From NCBI RefSeq assembly GCF_004346225.1, contig NZ_SMAJ01000002.1, positions 248,001 through 312,000 of the forward strand: a stretch of 64,000 bases of DNA, given 5' to 3'. A model generated the notes under the pieces. That model saw nothing but the letters and a program-made list of their open reading frames with translations, did not search any database and was not told where the DNA came from. Shown piece by piece: positions 43,122 to 51,036 of this stretch. The DNA comes from Paralcaligenes ureilyticus. GTDB taxonomy: Bacteria; Pseudomonadota; Gammaproteobacteria; Burkholderiales; Burkholderiaceae_B. How positions within the stretch are numbered: position 1 is the first letter of the stretch; each line of letters opens with the position of its first letter. The position numbers and the translations under genes were made by a program.

Positions 43122-43341
43122 TAGAGCATTTTCGGTTGAAGCGTTTATGGAACTGAACGCGTTTCGCGTCGCGCTTTTTTGCGCCGTTTTGGGTGGGGTA
43201 ATCGTTTAGGGTGGAGTCGTTCTGTTAAGACGCCGCAGGCCGCCGGCCCCGCCCCGGCCCCCATAGACGGCGTCTTCAAATACCCAACCGACAAATACCC
43301 AAACATCCCGTGCCGTATACAGGTTGACCAAAAATGCTCTA
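43122..43341 (-). mobile_element. MITE-like element, copy B (intact, 220 bp)
   Basis: Inverted repeat copy of the element at 25251-25767, without the insert. Ends read TAGAGCATTTTCGGTTGAA and, on the other strand, TAGAGCATTTTTGGTCAA. The flanks are C and G, so the site reads CTAG with the TA duplicated, the target preference known for IS630-type elements. The centre forms an AAGACGCCG/CGGCGTCTT hairpin. No coding capacity. Its right end supplies the stop codon of the DUF296 gene at 43339. Confidence 0.8.
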
Positions 43342-43734
43342 GTCGGGCAGCCACTCCTGCACCGTCATCTCGATAGTGATGCAGGTAGGGGATGATCCGC
43401 GAACAAATTTGCCTGCGAAAACATGGCCCTGGTTGTCGGCGACGATGCCAAACAGATTCGCGACCGGGGCTGGCGAGTTCTGATGCGTAGACACGTTTCC
43501 CGACAACGACAGCAGCTCTACGGCAAAACCTTCCACCTCGATCGTCCGAGGCGTGTCTCCCGCGGTCTGCTCAAGCTGCGTGCGAAACAGACTTCCAAGC
43601 GCCCCTTTCACAATGGCGTTTTTGACATCGTGCCGAACGCATAGTTCTTCGATGCTTTCGACCAAGTCATCATTGCATAGCAACCGGGCAGCAAGCACAC
43701 GGCCGAAGCGGCCTCCGATCAGCCTAGATTCCAT
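43339..43734 (-). CDS. DUF296 / PPC-domain protein (downstream of pair)
   Basis: 131 residues, one PPC (plants and prokaryotes conserved) domain: ESIEELCVRHDVKNAIVKGALGS then an end with FAGKFVRGSSPTCITIEMTV. Prokaryotic PPC proteins are small trimers with possible DNA-binding or metal-binding roles; function unknown. Its TAG stop lies inside the end of a MITE-like element, so the original C-terminus may have been altered. Overlaps the upstream PPC gene by 11 bp. Confidence 0.75.
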   Translation of the reverse strand: MESRLIGGRFGRVLAARLLCNDDLVESIEELCVRHDVKNAIVKGALGSLFRTQLEQTAGDTPRTIEVEGFAVELLSLSGNVSTHQNSPAPVANLFGIVADNQGHVFAGKFVRGSSPTCITIEMTVQEWLPD

Positions 43735-44224
43735 GACTTAGCCCTTCGCGTCTGACCGGATGGAATATATGCATGTTCGAGGTGCGATCCAGATCGGCCG
43801 CAAAGCCGATATTGGGCGTAGCGCCGACTTGCACGCTCAAGCCCGCCGCGCCCGCAATGCAATTGACAACATCCAGATGGCCGCCATGCATCGCATCGTT
43901 TGCGTCAACCAGGAAACCGTGACAATGCAGCAAAGGCGAGCCATTGAAACCGGCGCCGTAAATAGCGTTTGCTGAAAACAGGAGAGCCCGGCCAAGGTGG
44001 ATGCCTGCTCCGTACTTCACAAGCGTTTTACCTGATTGTTCGGGCGGTGCCGTGTGATAAACCGCTACATCGAGCGGTCCGGGTAAAAACTCAAGCTGTG
44101 CGAACCGGATGCCGGCATTTTTCAACGCCTGATGCACTCCATCCCAAATACTGGCGCCGGCTTCGATATGTAATTGAAAATCGTCGACATCCCAGTCGGC
44201 AACCGACAAGACCCTGCTGCTCAT
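43724..44224 (-). CDS. DUF296 / PPC-domain protein (upstream of pair)
   Basis: 166 residues, a second PPC-like domain with LLHCHGFLVDANDAMHGGHLD, a His-rich loop comparable to the metal site of other PPC proteins. The C-terminus runs on past the usual domain end. First gene of a two-gene operon with 11-bp overlap, so the two unequal paralogues probably form one complex. I do not recognise a specific function. Confidence 0.7.
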   Translation of the reverse strand: MSSRVLSVADWDVDDFQLHIEAGASIWDGVHQALKNAGIRFAQLEFLPGPLDVAVYHTAPPEQSGKTLVKYGAGIHLGRALLFSANAIYGAGFNGSPLLHCHGFLVDANDAMHGGHLDVVNCIAGAAGLSVQVGATPNIGFAADLDRTSNMHIFHPVRREGLSHGI

Positions 44225-44546
44225 GGCGAAAATCCTTGAATAGGCAGCAATGGCTTTTGACTCATGGCCGCCTGTATTGACATCCGTTCACCTCTTTGCG
44301 TCCTTGTGGGACATTAGACAAACAGGTGCTTTCGGCCCTAGTGGGCAAACTGCGCAAAGATAAATTGGTATGAGTGGATTGCTTTAGAATCGTCCCACTA
44401 TATGAACCAAACCTAACCTATGTTTTTTATCTTATGGCAATGCTTTCATTTAAACAACAAAAATACTGAAGAATAAGGGTTGTTACTAGTCCATGATATG
44501 AACCATATGAAGTGCAAGAAAGATTTGCTGGTGCATGTGGCTGTAT

Positions 44547-44572
44547 GCCACTCGCAAAGGGGTGGGGCTACA
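44547..44572 (-). repeat. REP hairpin (degenerate)
   Basis: GCCACTC / GGGTGGG stem with mismatches, tail GCTACA preserved. Probably an old REP copy. Confidence 0.5.
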
Positions 44573-44605
44573 ACAGCGAACGGCAATGGGTGTTAATACC
44601 CGGAT

Positions 44606-44630
44606 GACAGGCACAAGGCCTGTCGCTACA
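44606..44630 (-). repeat. REP hairpin (variant stem GACAGGC)
   Basis: GACAGGC-ACAAG-GCCTGTC with the usual CGCTACA tail. The stem sequence is quite different from the canonical one but fully paired, and the loop and tail are unchanged. Confidence 0.75.
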
Positions 44631-44681
44631 TGCCTGTCGCAATCTGAATTGCACCCTGCCCGCGTGCTTGCTACACTTGCC

Positions 44682-44737
44682 GCGGAGATGGCATTCCTCC
44701 TTTAACCGCCGGCACTCGCCCGCTAATGATGCCTACA
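44682..44737 (+). ncRNA. Fluoride riboswitch aptamer (crcB motif)
   Basis: Matches the crcB motif layout: GGAG(44684-44687)AUGGCAUUCCUCC closes a first stem; GGCAU (44690-44694) can pair with AUGCC (44729-44733) to form the diagnostic pseudoknot; GCCGGC-ACUC-GCCCGC makes the second stem with one C-C mismatch; then UAAUGAUGCCUAC. The aptamer binds fluoride with magnesium and switches on the downstream exporter. It precedes crcB by about 150 bp. Confidence 0.85.
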
Positions 44738-44757
44738 CGTTCCTGAACGCTGTAGGC
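44731..44757 (+). promoter_or_regulatory. Hairpin overlapping the fluoride aptamer 3' end, candidate expression platform
   Basis: GCCTACA (44731-44737) can pair with TGTAGGC (44751-44757), extended by CGTTC/GAACG. It uses the same GCC that forms the aptamer pseudoknot, so the two structures exclude each other. No T-run follows, so it is not a textbook terminator; it may act by anti-termination of another kind or on translation. Confidence 0.5.
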
Positions 44758-44888
44758 CCAGGCATACGGTTTCGTCCAGGCTCATGTTTTTAGTTGCGTA
44801 TCTGGCCCCCATGATAAATATGCCGTTCATATCTCCTACCCTCCCCGGCTCGCGCACCATGCATCCTTTCCGCACGCAAGGCTAAGCC

Positions 44889-45275
44889 ATGGCACTCACC
44901 GCTATCGTCGTCATCTCCATCGGTGCAGCCCTGGGCGCTTTGCTGCGCTGGGTGCTGGGAATGAGTTTGAACCATCTTTGGCCAACCTTGCCGCTAGGCA
45001 CCTTGGCGGCAAATTTGATCGGCGGCCTGTTAATAGGTGTCGCCGCCGAATTCTTCAGAAATCACGGCGGCCTTGCGCCCGAATGGCGCCTGGCCATCAT
45101 CACAGGGTTTATGGGCGGCCTGACCACATTTTCAACCTTCTCGCTCGAAGTGGGCAGCCTGATTCAAAGCCGCGAACTGGCCAGCGCTGCTCTTGAAATA
45201 GGCCTGCATGTGGTGGGATCGATCGGCCTGACCTTGCTGGGCATCGTTCTTGTGCAAACCGTGGCTCAGAGCTAA
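44889..45275 (+). CDS. crcB: Fluoride channel CrcB/Fluc
   Basis: 128 residues, four helices. [16 protein letters not shown], the central [15 protein letters not shown] and [16 protein letters not shown] motifs are those of dual-topology Fluc channels. Lets fluoride leave the cytoplasm. Preceded by a fluoride riboswitch and followed by a DUF190 gene, a common fluoride-resistance arrangement. Confidence 0.95.
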   Translation: MALTAIVVISIGAALGALLRWVLGMSLNHLWPTLPLGTLAANLIGGLLIGVAAEFFRNHGGLAPEWRLAIITGFMGGLTTFSTFSLEVGSLIQSRELASAALEIGLHVVGSIGLTLLGIVLVQTVAQS

Positions 45276-45293
45276 ACATACGGAGTGTTCTCC

Positions 45294-45617
45294 ATGACTG
45301 GCTATCAACTGACTTTCTTTACGCAGCAAAACCGAAGCCATGATTCCAAATCGTTGCATCAATGGCTCATGGACCTGACGCAATCCATGGGTATTCGCGG
45401 GGCAACCATGTCCACAGCCCAGGAAGGCATCGGAAGCGATCATCACCGTCATTCGGCCCGCTTCTTCGAGCTTGCAGACCAGCCTGTTGAGATCACCATG
45501 GTGGTGTCCGTTGCCGAATGCGAGTCAATTCTAAAACGCCTGAATGATGAGCCGGGCTTGCATCTGTTTTATTCGAAGATGCCGGTCGAGTTCGGGTTTA
45601 TCGGCCAAGCCGATTAA
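45294..45617 (+). CDS. DUF190 protein, crcB partner
   Basis: 107 residues from ATG 45294 (GGAG upstream). Small alpha/beta ferredoxin-like protein of the DUF190/CrcB-associated family (LHQWLMDLTQSMGIRGATMS, QPVEITMVVSVAECESIL). It resembles PII-like folds. Just 18 bp after crcB, so the same riboswitch controls it. Exact role in fluoride resistance is unknown. Confidence 0.88.
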   Translation: MTGYQLTFFTQQNRSHDSKSLHQWLMDLTQSMGIRGATMSTAQEGIGSDHHRHSARFFELADQPVEITMVVSVAECESILKRLNDEPGLHLFYSKMPVEFGFIGQAD

Positions 45618-45625
45618 CCATTCTG

Positions 45626-45841
45626 TTATTTTCGGTGTCTCGCCACCGACACGGCCACATTGACCAACAGAATAAGCAAACACCCCAAGGCAAATAGAGG
45701 CGCACTCCAGCTGCTTTGAGCGGCGAACCGCGGCAACACCAGGCCGGCCCCCACGCACCAGAGAATCAGCGCCACGGCGAGACTGCCATCATCGACGAAC
45801 AACCGGCCAAGCTTCCGTAGAAATTGAACCAGGCCTTCCAT
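45626..45841 (-). CDS. Small membrane protein (71 residues), unknown
   Basis: Two predicted helices (SLAVALILWCVGAGLVLP and APLFALGCLLILLVNVAVSV) with short basic ends. Its ATG overlaps the TAA stop of the next gene upstream (TAATG), so it is translated with the FTR1-like protein. I recognise no family; it may be a subunit of that protein. Confidence 0.7.
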   Translation of the reverse strand: MEGLVQFLRKLGRLFVDDGSLAVALILWCVGAGLVLPRFAAQSSWSAPLFALGCLLILLVNVAVSVARHRK

Positions 45842-46593
45842 TACGCACCGCCCATGGAATCAAGTCGGGCACGGGCGAGGTTGACAGCTGCAACCGACGC
45901 GATAAGCAGCCCCCCCGCCAACACCACGATAGCCAGGTCTTCGCCAGGCCAGATCAGGCCTAGCCCTTCGCCCACCCAAAAAACCCCGAAAGCCGTAATC
46001 AGTATGCCGACGGCGAACTTGAGCGTGTTTTCAGGAACGCGAGCGAGCGGTTTTTGCAGTACGAAGCCCAAGGCAATAACCAGCACGCCAGCCAACGCCG
46101 CACCGATGCTGGCCGGAACCAGCGTATTGCCGGCGGCGCCTACCGCGATAACGATAAATACCACTTCAATGCCTTCGAGCAAAACCGCCTTGAAGGCAGT
46201 GGCCACGGCCAGCGGATCAAGCTGCCGCGTCGCGTCTGCGCTGACCGAACGCAATTGGGCGGTCTCGGAATTAAAGGCTGCCTGCTCATCGTGCAATCGG
46301 ATAAGCCCGGCCGCACGCAGTATGGCTTTGCGCAACCAGCGCATGCCGAAAAGCAGCAATAGCACGCCGATGCCCAGTTGTAAAAACCGAATGGGAATAT
46401 GGCCCAACAGCGGACCAAAAACGGCAATCATAATGGCCAACAGCAGCACGCCGCCGGCCACACCGGTGAGTGCCGAGCGCCAGCCTCTAACCGTGCCCAC
46501 CGCCAGCACAATGGTGAGCGCTTCCACGAACTCGACCAGCGAAGCCAGAAAAGCAGCCAACACGGCGGGCCCGGCATGGGACCATAGCATCAT
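45841..46593 (-). CDS. Multi-helix membrane protein with FTR1-like ExxE motifs (COG4280-type)
   Basis: 250 residues, about seven helices. Two matching intramembrane motifs occur: EFVEALTIVLAVG near residue 21 and LLEGIEVVFIVIAVG near residue 140, recalling the REGLE motifs of the iron permease FTR1. This hints at a metal permease made of two repeats, but the family is uncharacterised. Operon with the small membrane protein gene. Start at 46593 is one codon before another ATG. Confidence 0.75.
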   Translation of the reverse strand: MMLWSHAGPAVLAAFLASLVEFVEALTIVLAVGTVRGWRSALTGVAGGVLLLAIMIAVFGPLLGHIPIRFLQLGIGVLLLLFGMRWLRKAILRAAGLIRLHDEQAAFNSETAQLRSVSADATRQLDPLAVATAFKAVLLEGIEVVFIVIAVGAAGNTLVPASIGAALAGVLVIALGFVLQKPLARVPENTLKFAVGILITAFGVFWVGEGLGLIWPGEDLAIVVLAGGLLIASVAAVNLARARLDSMGGA

Positions 46594-46706
46594 GTTGCCG
46601 TCCTTTAAGTTAAAGTATTGAACATACTAAATAATAATGGAAAGCCCGATGGGCTTGTAGCGTTTTTCGAATCATACCGTAGCTCTTATTGAGGAGTTTT
46701 TTTCTT

Positions 46707-47189
46707 ATGAACCCTTTGTTGCAAGCCGCACCGTCCTGGTCTGTAAGCCAGTGGCTGAACGCCTCATCGCCGATTACACTGGACTCCTTGCGCGGCAAGG
46801 TGACGGTGCTGCATGCCTTCCAGATGCTGTGCCCGGCGTGCGTATCCCATGGCATCCCCCAAGCCAAGGCCATATATCAGGCTTTCCCGCAGGACAAAGT
46901 CGCCGTGATCGGGCTGCACACCGTATTCGAGCACCATGCCGCCATGACTCCCGTGGCGCTGGAAGCCTTCGCACACGAATATCGCCTGGGTTTTCCCATC
47001 GGCATCGACCAGGCGGGTCCGGACGGGCTGATTCCTCTTACGATGCGCGCTTACAGCATGGAAGGCACACCCACCTTGATCCTGATCGACAAAGCCGGTT
47101 ATATCCGCCTGCACCACTTCGGCAAACTGGATGACATCCGGGTGGGTGCCGTGATCGGGCAGCTACTGACCGAGCCCGCCGAGTCCTGA
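46707..47189 (+). CDS. Thioredoxin-fold peroxiredoxin/TlpA-like protein
   Basis: 160 residues from ATG 46707 (GAGGAG upstream; a TTG at 46689 is less likely). [11 protein letters not shown]-type strand then [20 protein letters not shown] with a CPAC redox pair, and the cis-Pro segment [14 protein letters not shown]. No signal peptide, so probably a cytoplasmic thiol oxidoreductase or peroxidase. The 3' end overlaps the convergent slipin gene by 27 bp. Confidence 0.85.
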   Translation: MNPLLQAAPSWSVSQWLNASSPITLDSLRGKVTVLHAFQMLCPACVSHGIPQAKAIYQAFPQDKVAVIGLHTVFEHHAAMTPVALEAFAHEYRLGFPIGIDQAGPDGLIPLTMRAYSMEGTPTLILIDKAGYIRLHHFGKLDDIRVGAVIGQLLTEPAES

Positions 47190-47957
47190 AGGGTTGGCCA
47201 CCTTTTTCAACAGGGTGGTCAATATGTCGACGGGGATAGGGAAAACAATCGTCGAGCTTTTATCGCCCGCGACCTGGGTCAAGGTCTGCAAGTAACGCAA
47301 CTGCATGGCAGAAGGTTGCTGCGCCAGGATTTCGGCCGCTTCCATCAAGGCCTGGGCGGCCTGCTTTTCACCCTCGGCATGGATCACCTTGGCGCGTCGC
47401 TCACGCTCGGCTTCAGCCTGACGGGCTATGGCCCGGATCATGTTTTCATTCAAGTCGATGTGCTTGATTTCCACATTCGTCACTTTAATGCCCCAGGAAT
47501 CGGTTTGGGCATCCAGTATTTGCTGGACATCCAGATTCAACTTCTCGCGCTCGGACAACATCTCATCGAGCTCGTGCTTGCCCAATACGGCTCGCAAGGT
47601 GGTTTGGGCAAGCTGGCTGGTTGCCTCCAGATAGTGCTCGACCTGAATGATGGCTTTTTCGGGAGCAACCACCCGAAAATACAGGACCGCGTTGACCTTG
47701 ACCGAAACATTGTCGCGAGAAATCACATCCTGGCTAGGCACGTCCATGGTCACCACGCGCAGATCGACCCGCACCATCTGCTGTATGCCCGGAATCACAA
47801 ATACCAACCCAGGCCCTTTGACAGCCGTAAACCGCCCCAAGGTAAAAATAACGCCGCGCTGATATTCACGCAATATTCTGACAGCGTTAAATGTCAGCAA
47901 AAGCAGGACAATAACGACCCCGGACAAACCAATATTGATATCGTAAAACACATGCAT
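47163..47957 (-). CDS. Slipin/stomatin-family (SPFH, band 7) membrane protein
   Basis: 264 residues. One N-terminal helix, then the SPFH domain ([41 protein letters not shown]) and a coiled-coil segment rich in Glu/Ala ([20 protein letters not shown]). Forms multimeric rings or microdomains at the inner membrane. Pairs with an NfeD protease encoded 14 bp upstream, the standard stomatin operon partner. Confidence 0.93.
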   Translation of the reverse strand: MHVFYDINIGLSGVVIVLLLLTFNAVRILREYQRGVIFTLGRFTAVKGPGLVFVIPGIQQMVRVDLRVVTMDVPSQDVISRDNVSVKVNAVLYFRVVAPEKAIIQVEHYLEATSQLAQTTLRAVLGKHELDEMLSEREKLNLDVQQILDAQTDSWGIKVTNVEIKHIDLNENMIRAIARQAEAERERRAKVIHAEGEKQAAQALMEAAEILAQQPSAMQLRYLQTLTQVAGDKSSTIVFPIPVDILTTLLKKVANPSGLGGLGQ

Positions 47958-47971
47958 CTCCTGTTATGGGT

Positions 47972-49414
47972 CTATTTCTTGAACGGCTGACGCACAACGT
48001 GCAAAGTCAGGCCCTCGAGCGCAGTGACTTTTATCGGGTCGCCCACGGCAAGCGGTTCGCGGCACTGAATACGCCAGCTTTCGCCGCGCACATCAGCGTA
48101 GCTCGCACGGTCGCCGGCCAATGTCACCACCCCGGGCAAGCCCAGCATTTCTTCACGCCCGGTCACTACTCGATGCTTATGGGCTCTGGCTGCCATGGCG
48201 CCTACGGCAAACAACAACACCGCGCTCGCCAGCGCAATGCCTATTAAAAATGGTATTGACAGGCCCAATCCCGAGGCGCCGCTATCCATAAGAAAAAGAC
48301 CTCCTAGAAAAAAAGCAACCAAACCACCCAGGCCAACAACTCCAAAGGTGGGAAGGAACGCTTCCGCAATCATCAGCATGGCGCCCACGCCAAGTAACGC
48401 GACGCCCGCCCAGTTCACAGGAAGTAACTGAAACGCATACAAGCCAAGCAACAAGCATATAGCGCCCGCCACGCCAGGCAAGGCCATGCCCGGGCTGGTG
48501 AGTTCAAAAAACAGTCCAAAGATGCCAGCCATCAGCAAGATTACCGCCACTTCGGGATGGGCAAGCGTGGCGAGTATCCGGCTACGCCAGTCCGGCACGA
48601 TCCGTTCGATGCTGGCGCCGGCGGTGGCCAGACGCACGGTGACCCCCGACGCAAGCGCGACTTGCCGCCCGTTGAGCTTGGCGAGGAGGTCGTCCAGGTT
48701 ATCCGCGATCAAGTCGATCGCTCCGGCGGCAAGCGCATCGTGTGCCGACAGACTGGCCGCGTCGCGCACGGCTTGTTCGGCAAACTTGGAATTACGGCCG
48801 CGCAACTGAGCCAGACTGTGTATATAGGCGATCGCATCGTTGGTAATCTTTCTATTCATGGTGTCGCCGCCCGCGCCGGCAGCAGGCGGTTGCCCGGCCG
48901 CCGGTGGTTTGGCGGACCCGGGCTGCGTCTGGCCGGGTTCAACCGAAGCCGGCGCCTTGTCGGCCGGCTCGGAAACGGGCTTTTCGAAGCCCGGCAGGCC
49001 TATCGATACCGGAGAGGCGGCGCCCACATTGCTGGCGGGCGTCATGGCGGCGATATGGCTGGCGTAGAGGATGAAGGTGCCGGCGCTGGCTGCACGTGCG
49101 CCGGCCGGACTGACGAATGTGGCAACAGGCACGGGCGAAGCCAGGATTTGCTTGATGATGGCACGCATCGAGGTGTCAAGCCCCCCCGGAGTATCCAGTT
49201 CAATGACGGCCAATACCGCGTGTTCCTGGGCGGCATGCGCCAATCCGCGGATCAGGAAATCGGAAGTCGCAGGGTTAATGACTCCGTCGATCGATAGCAC
49301 GACCACTTTGGGCGTTGCCGTAGCCGCGTGCGCCACATTTGACGCCACCGGTGAAAAGCCGCCGGAGAACAGCAAGAAGCCGCATACGATGAGTCGTCGC
49401 AACGCACCACTCAT
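47972..49414 (-). CDS. NfeD-family membrane-bound serine protease (stomatin operon partner)
   Basis: 480 residues from ATG 49414. Signal peptide, then a ClpP-like protease domain (VVVLSIDGVINPATSDFLIRG; catalytic Ser110 in GARAASAGTF, Lys in MNRKITND), a hydrophobic block of five helices and a C-terminal NfeD OB-fold. It cleaves the slipin C-terminus in the archaeal homologue. A low-complexity Pro/Ala/Gly insert (about 145-190) separates the halves of the protease domain. Confidence 0.92.
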   Translation of the reverse strand: MSGALRRLIVCGFLLFSGGFSPVASNVAHAATATPKVVVLSIDGVINPATSDFLIRGLAHAAQEHAVLAVIELDTPGGLDTSMRAIIKQILASPVPVATFVSPAGARAASAGTFILYASHIAAMTPASNVGAASPVSIGLPGFEKPVSEPADKAPASVEPGQTQPGSAKPPAAGQPPAAGAGGDTMNRKITNDAIAYIHSLAQLRGRNSKFAEQAVRDAASLSAHDALAAGAIDLIADNLDDLLAKLNGRQVALASGVTVRLATAGASIERIVPDWRSRILATLAHPEVAVILLMAGIFGLFFELTSPGMALPGVAGAICLLLGLYAFQLLPVNWAGVALLGVGAMLMIAEAFLPTFGVVGLGGLVAFFLGGLFLMDSGASGLGLSIPFLIGIALASAVLLFAVGAMAARAHKHRVVTGREEMLGLPGVVTLAGDRASYADVRGESWRIQCREPLAVGDPIKVTALEGLTLHVVRQPFKK

Positions 49415-49497
49415 ATCGGACTCCTTGAGCCATGCAGGCACTTGGAAGGTGGCGCCTGCGTCGCCTGTCTATACCTTAAGTATAGCCCCAGACACCT

Positions 49498-49887
49498 TTA
49501 CTTCGAACCTGTTTTGCGCTTGCCCGGCGCAAGCCTGGACATTTCCTCGGCCAGCACACGAGCGTGATTATGCACAGGATCCTTGGCCGCATAAACCAGG
49601 GTAACGGGCTGTTTGCCTGCCGCCGCCAACACATCATGCATGCGGGCCTGTTGCTCTTGCGCACGCAATTCGGTTTGATAGTTCGCCTTGAATTCGTCCC
49701 AGTGCTCGATCTTGTGACCGAACCAGGTTCTCAGCGCGGGGCTAGGCGCCAGGTCCTTGCACCAGGTATCAAATTTCAGATCTTCTTTGGACACGCCGCG
49801 CGGCCAAAGACGGTCCACAAACACACGGTAGCCGTCCGAAGCCTGCATGCTCTCATAGGCGCGCTTGATACCCACATTCGTAGTCAT
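49498..49887 (-). CDS. DUF488-family protein
   Basis: 129 residues from ATG 49887 with GGGAGAA upstream. VFVDRLWPRGVSKEDLKFDTW and DLAPSPALRTWFGH are the standard DUF488 motifs (YeaO-like). Function unknown; Cys in DTWCKDL is conserved in many members. Stand-alone gene. Confidence 0.85.
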   Translation of the reverse strand: MTTNVGIKRAYESMQASDGYRVFVDRLWPRGVSKEDLKFDTWCKDLAPSPALRTWFGHKIEHWDEFKANYQTELRAQEQQARMHDVLAAAGKQPVTLVYAAKDPVHNHARVLAEEMSRLAPGKRKTGSK

Positions 49888-49954
49888 TATTTCTCCCGCT
49901 AATCCGCCAGGCAAAGAAAACCCCTGGCTACAATTAGTCTACTCTTTTCAATGT

Positions 49955-50944
49955 CTACTTTGCAGGCCAGGGCAATTGCGCCAGACGCGCCCGCGCGCTG
50001 GCGTATTCGCGTTTTAAGCGGAGCACAATTTCGGCGGCGTCTGGAGTGTCGTCGATCTGGCCAACGCCTTGCCCCGCGCCCCATATGTCTTTCCAGGCCT
50101 TCGCCTTGGATCCGCCCTGGCCAAAATTCATCAAGCCCTTGTCGGCCACGCCCAAATTATCGGGATCAAGCCCCGCGCGCCGAATGCTTTCGCGCACATA
50201 GTTACCGTGCACCCCGGAGAATAGATTGCTATAGATGATATCGGCAGCCGTGGAACTAAGCAGCGACTGCTTATACTCTTCGCTCGCATGAGCTTCCCGG
50301 CTGGCAATAAAGCGCGTGCCGATATAAGCAAGATCCGCCCCCATTGCCTGCGCTGCCAGAATGGCATCTCCGGTCACAATCGAGCCCGACAAGACAAGCA
50401 GCCCCTCGAATCGTTTCCGTGCTTCACCCACCAGAGCCATGGGCGATAGCAGGCCTGCGTGGCCACCCGCCCCGGCCGCCACGAGAATGAGCCCATCCAC
50501 ACCCGCATCGATCGCCTTTTGCGCATGCCGCAGATTAATGACGTCGTGCAGAATAATACCGCCGTAGGCATGCACCGCGTCGATGATTTCGTGCACCGGC
50601 GCGCGCAAGGACGTAATCAGAATCGGCACTTGATGACGGATACACGTTTGCACGTCCTGCTCCAGGCGTACGTTGGAGGTGTGCACGATCTGGTTCACTG
50701 CCAGGGGGCCGACCACAGCATCCGGATGCGTCCGGCGGTAGTGGTCAAGTTCTTCTTTGATTTGAGTGAGCCACTGGTCGAGCAGTTCCGGCCCCCGGGC
50801 ATTAAGGGCCGGAAATGAACCGACGATCCCTGCCTTGCACTGCGCAATCACCAGGTCAGGATAGCTGACCGTAAACATCGGCGCCGCGATGACCGGCAGG
50901 GAAAGGTTTTGCAGCACGGCGGGCAAGCGTCTGGCAACAGACAT
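49955..50944 (-). CDS. Nitronate monooxygenase family flavoprotein
   Basis: 329 residues from ATG 50944 (GGAG 7 bases upstream); a longer frame to 50980 would use a REP unit. TIM barrel with PVIAAPMFTVSYPDLVIA, the FMN phosphate loop LVAAGAGGHAGLLSP, and GADLAYIGTRFIASREAHA. Oxidises alkyl nitronates such as propionate 3-nitronate; some relatives act as other oxidoreductases. Lies 89 bp after fumC on the same strand. Confidence 0.9.
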   Translation of the reverse strand: MSVARRLPAVLQNLSLPVIAAPMFTVSYPDLVIAQCKAGIVGSFPALNARGPELLDQWLTQIKEELDHYRRTHPDAVVGPLAVNQIVHTSNVRLEQDVQTCIRHQVPILITSLRAPVHEIIDAVHAYGGIILHDVINLRHAQKAIDAGVDGLILVAAGAGGHAGLLSPMALVGEARKRFEGLLVLSGSIVTGDAILAAQAMGADLAYIGTRFIASREAHASEEYKQSLLSSTAADIIYSNLFSGVHGNYVRESIRRAGLDPDNLGVADKGLMNFGQGGSKAKAWKDIWGAGQGVGQIDDTPDAAEIVLRLKREYASARARLAQLPWPAK

Positions 50945-50969
50945 AAAATCTCCACAGGGAGGCTGTTTT

Positions 50970-50994
50970 GCCACCCACAAGGGGTGGCGCTACA
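50970..50994 (-). repeat. REP hairpin (variant stem GCCACCC)
   Basis: GCCACCC / GGGTGGC stem, ACAAG loop, GCTACA tail; adjoins the 19-bp tandem repeat at 50981-51036. Covers the region upstream of the nitronate monooxygenase start. Confidence 0.8.
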
Positions 50995-51036
50995 TCAGAG
51001 GAGCGGCGCTACATCAAAGGAGTGGCGCTACATCAG
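50981..51036. repeat. Three-copy 19-bp tandem repeat derived from a REP tail
   Basis: GGCGCTACATCA recurs at exact 19-bp intervals (starting 50986, 51005, 51024), each copy preceded by a GGTG/GAGC/GAGT variant. The first copy is the right half of the REP at 50970. The third copy includes the fumC stop codon (TCA at 51033-51035). Confidence 0.8.

Larger units (their letters stand above)
44225..44888. other. 664-bp intergenic region: degenerate repeats and fluoride riboswitch
   Basis: 44225-44540 shows nothing recognisable. Two REP-related units lie at 44547-44572 and 44606-44630. From 44682 a fluoride aptamer and downstream hairpin form the leader of crcB. A small frame on the minus strand at 44790-44975 is not considered a gene. 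Confidence 0.7.

Noticed and set aside
44790-44975. 61-residue open frame on the minus strand before crcB
   Set aside because: Overlaps the crcB start and has no supporting ribosome site or homology.
50981-51036. Possible CRISPR-like array
   Set aside because: Only three 19-bp units in direct tandem with no spacers; clearly derived from a REP tail.
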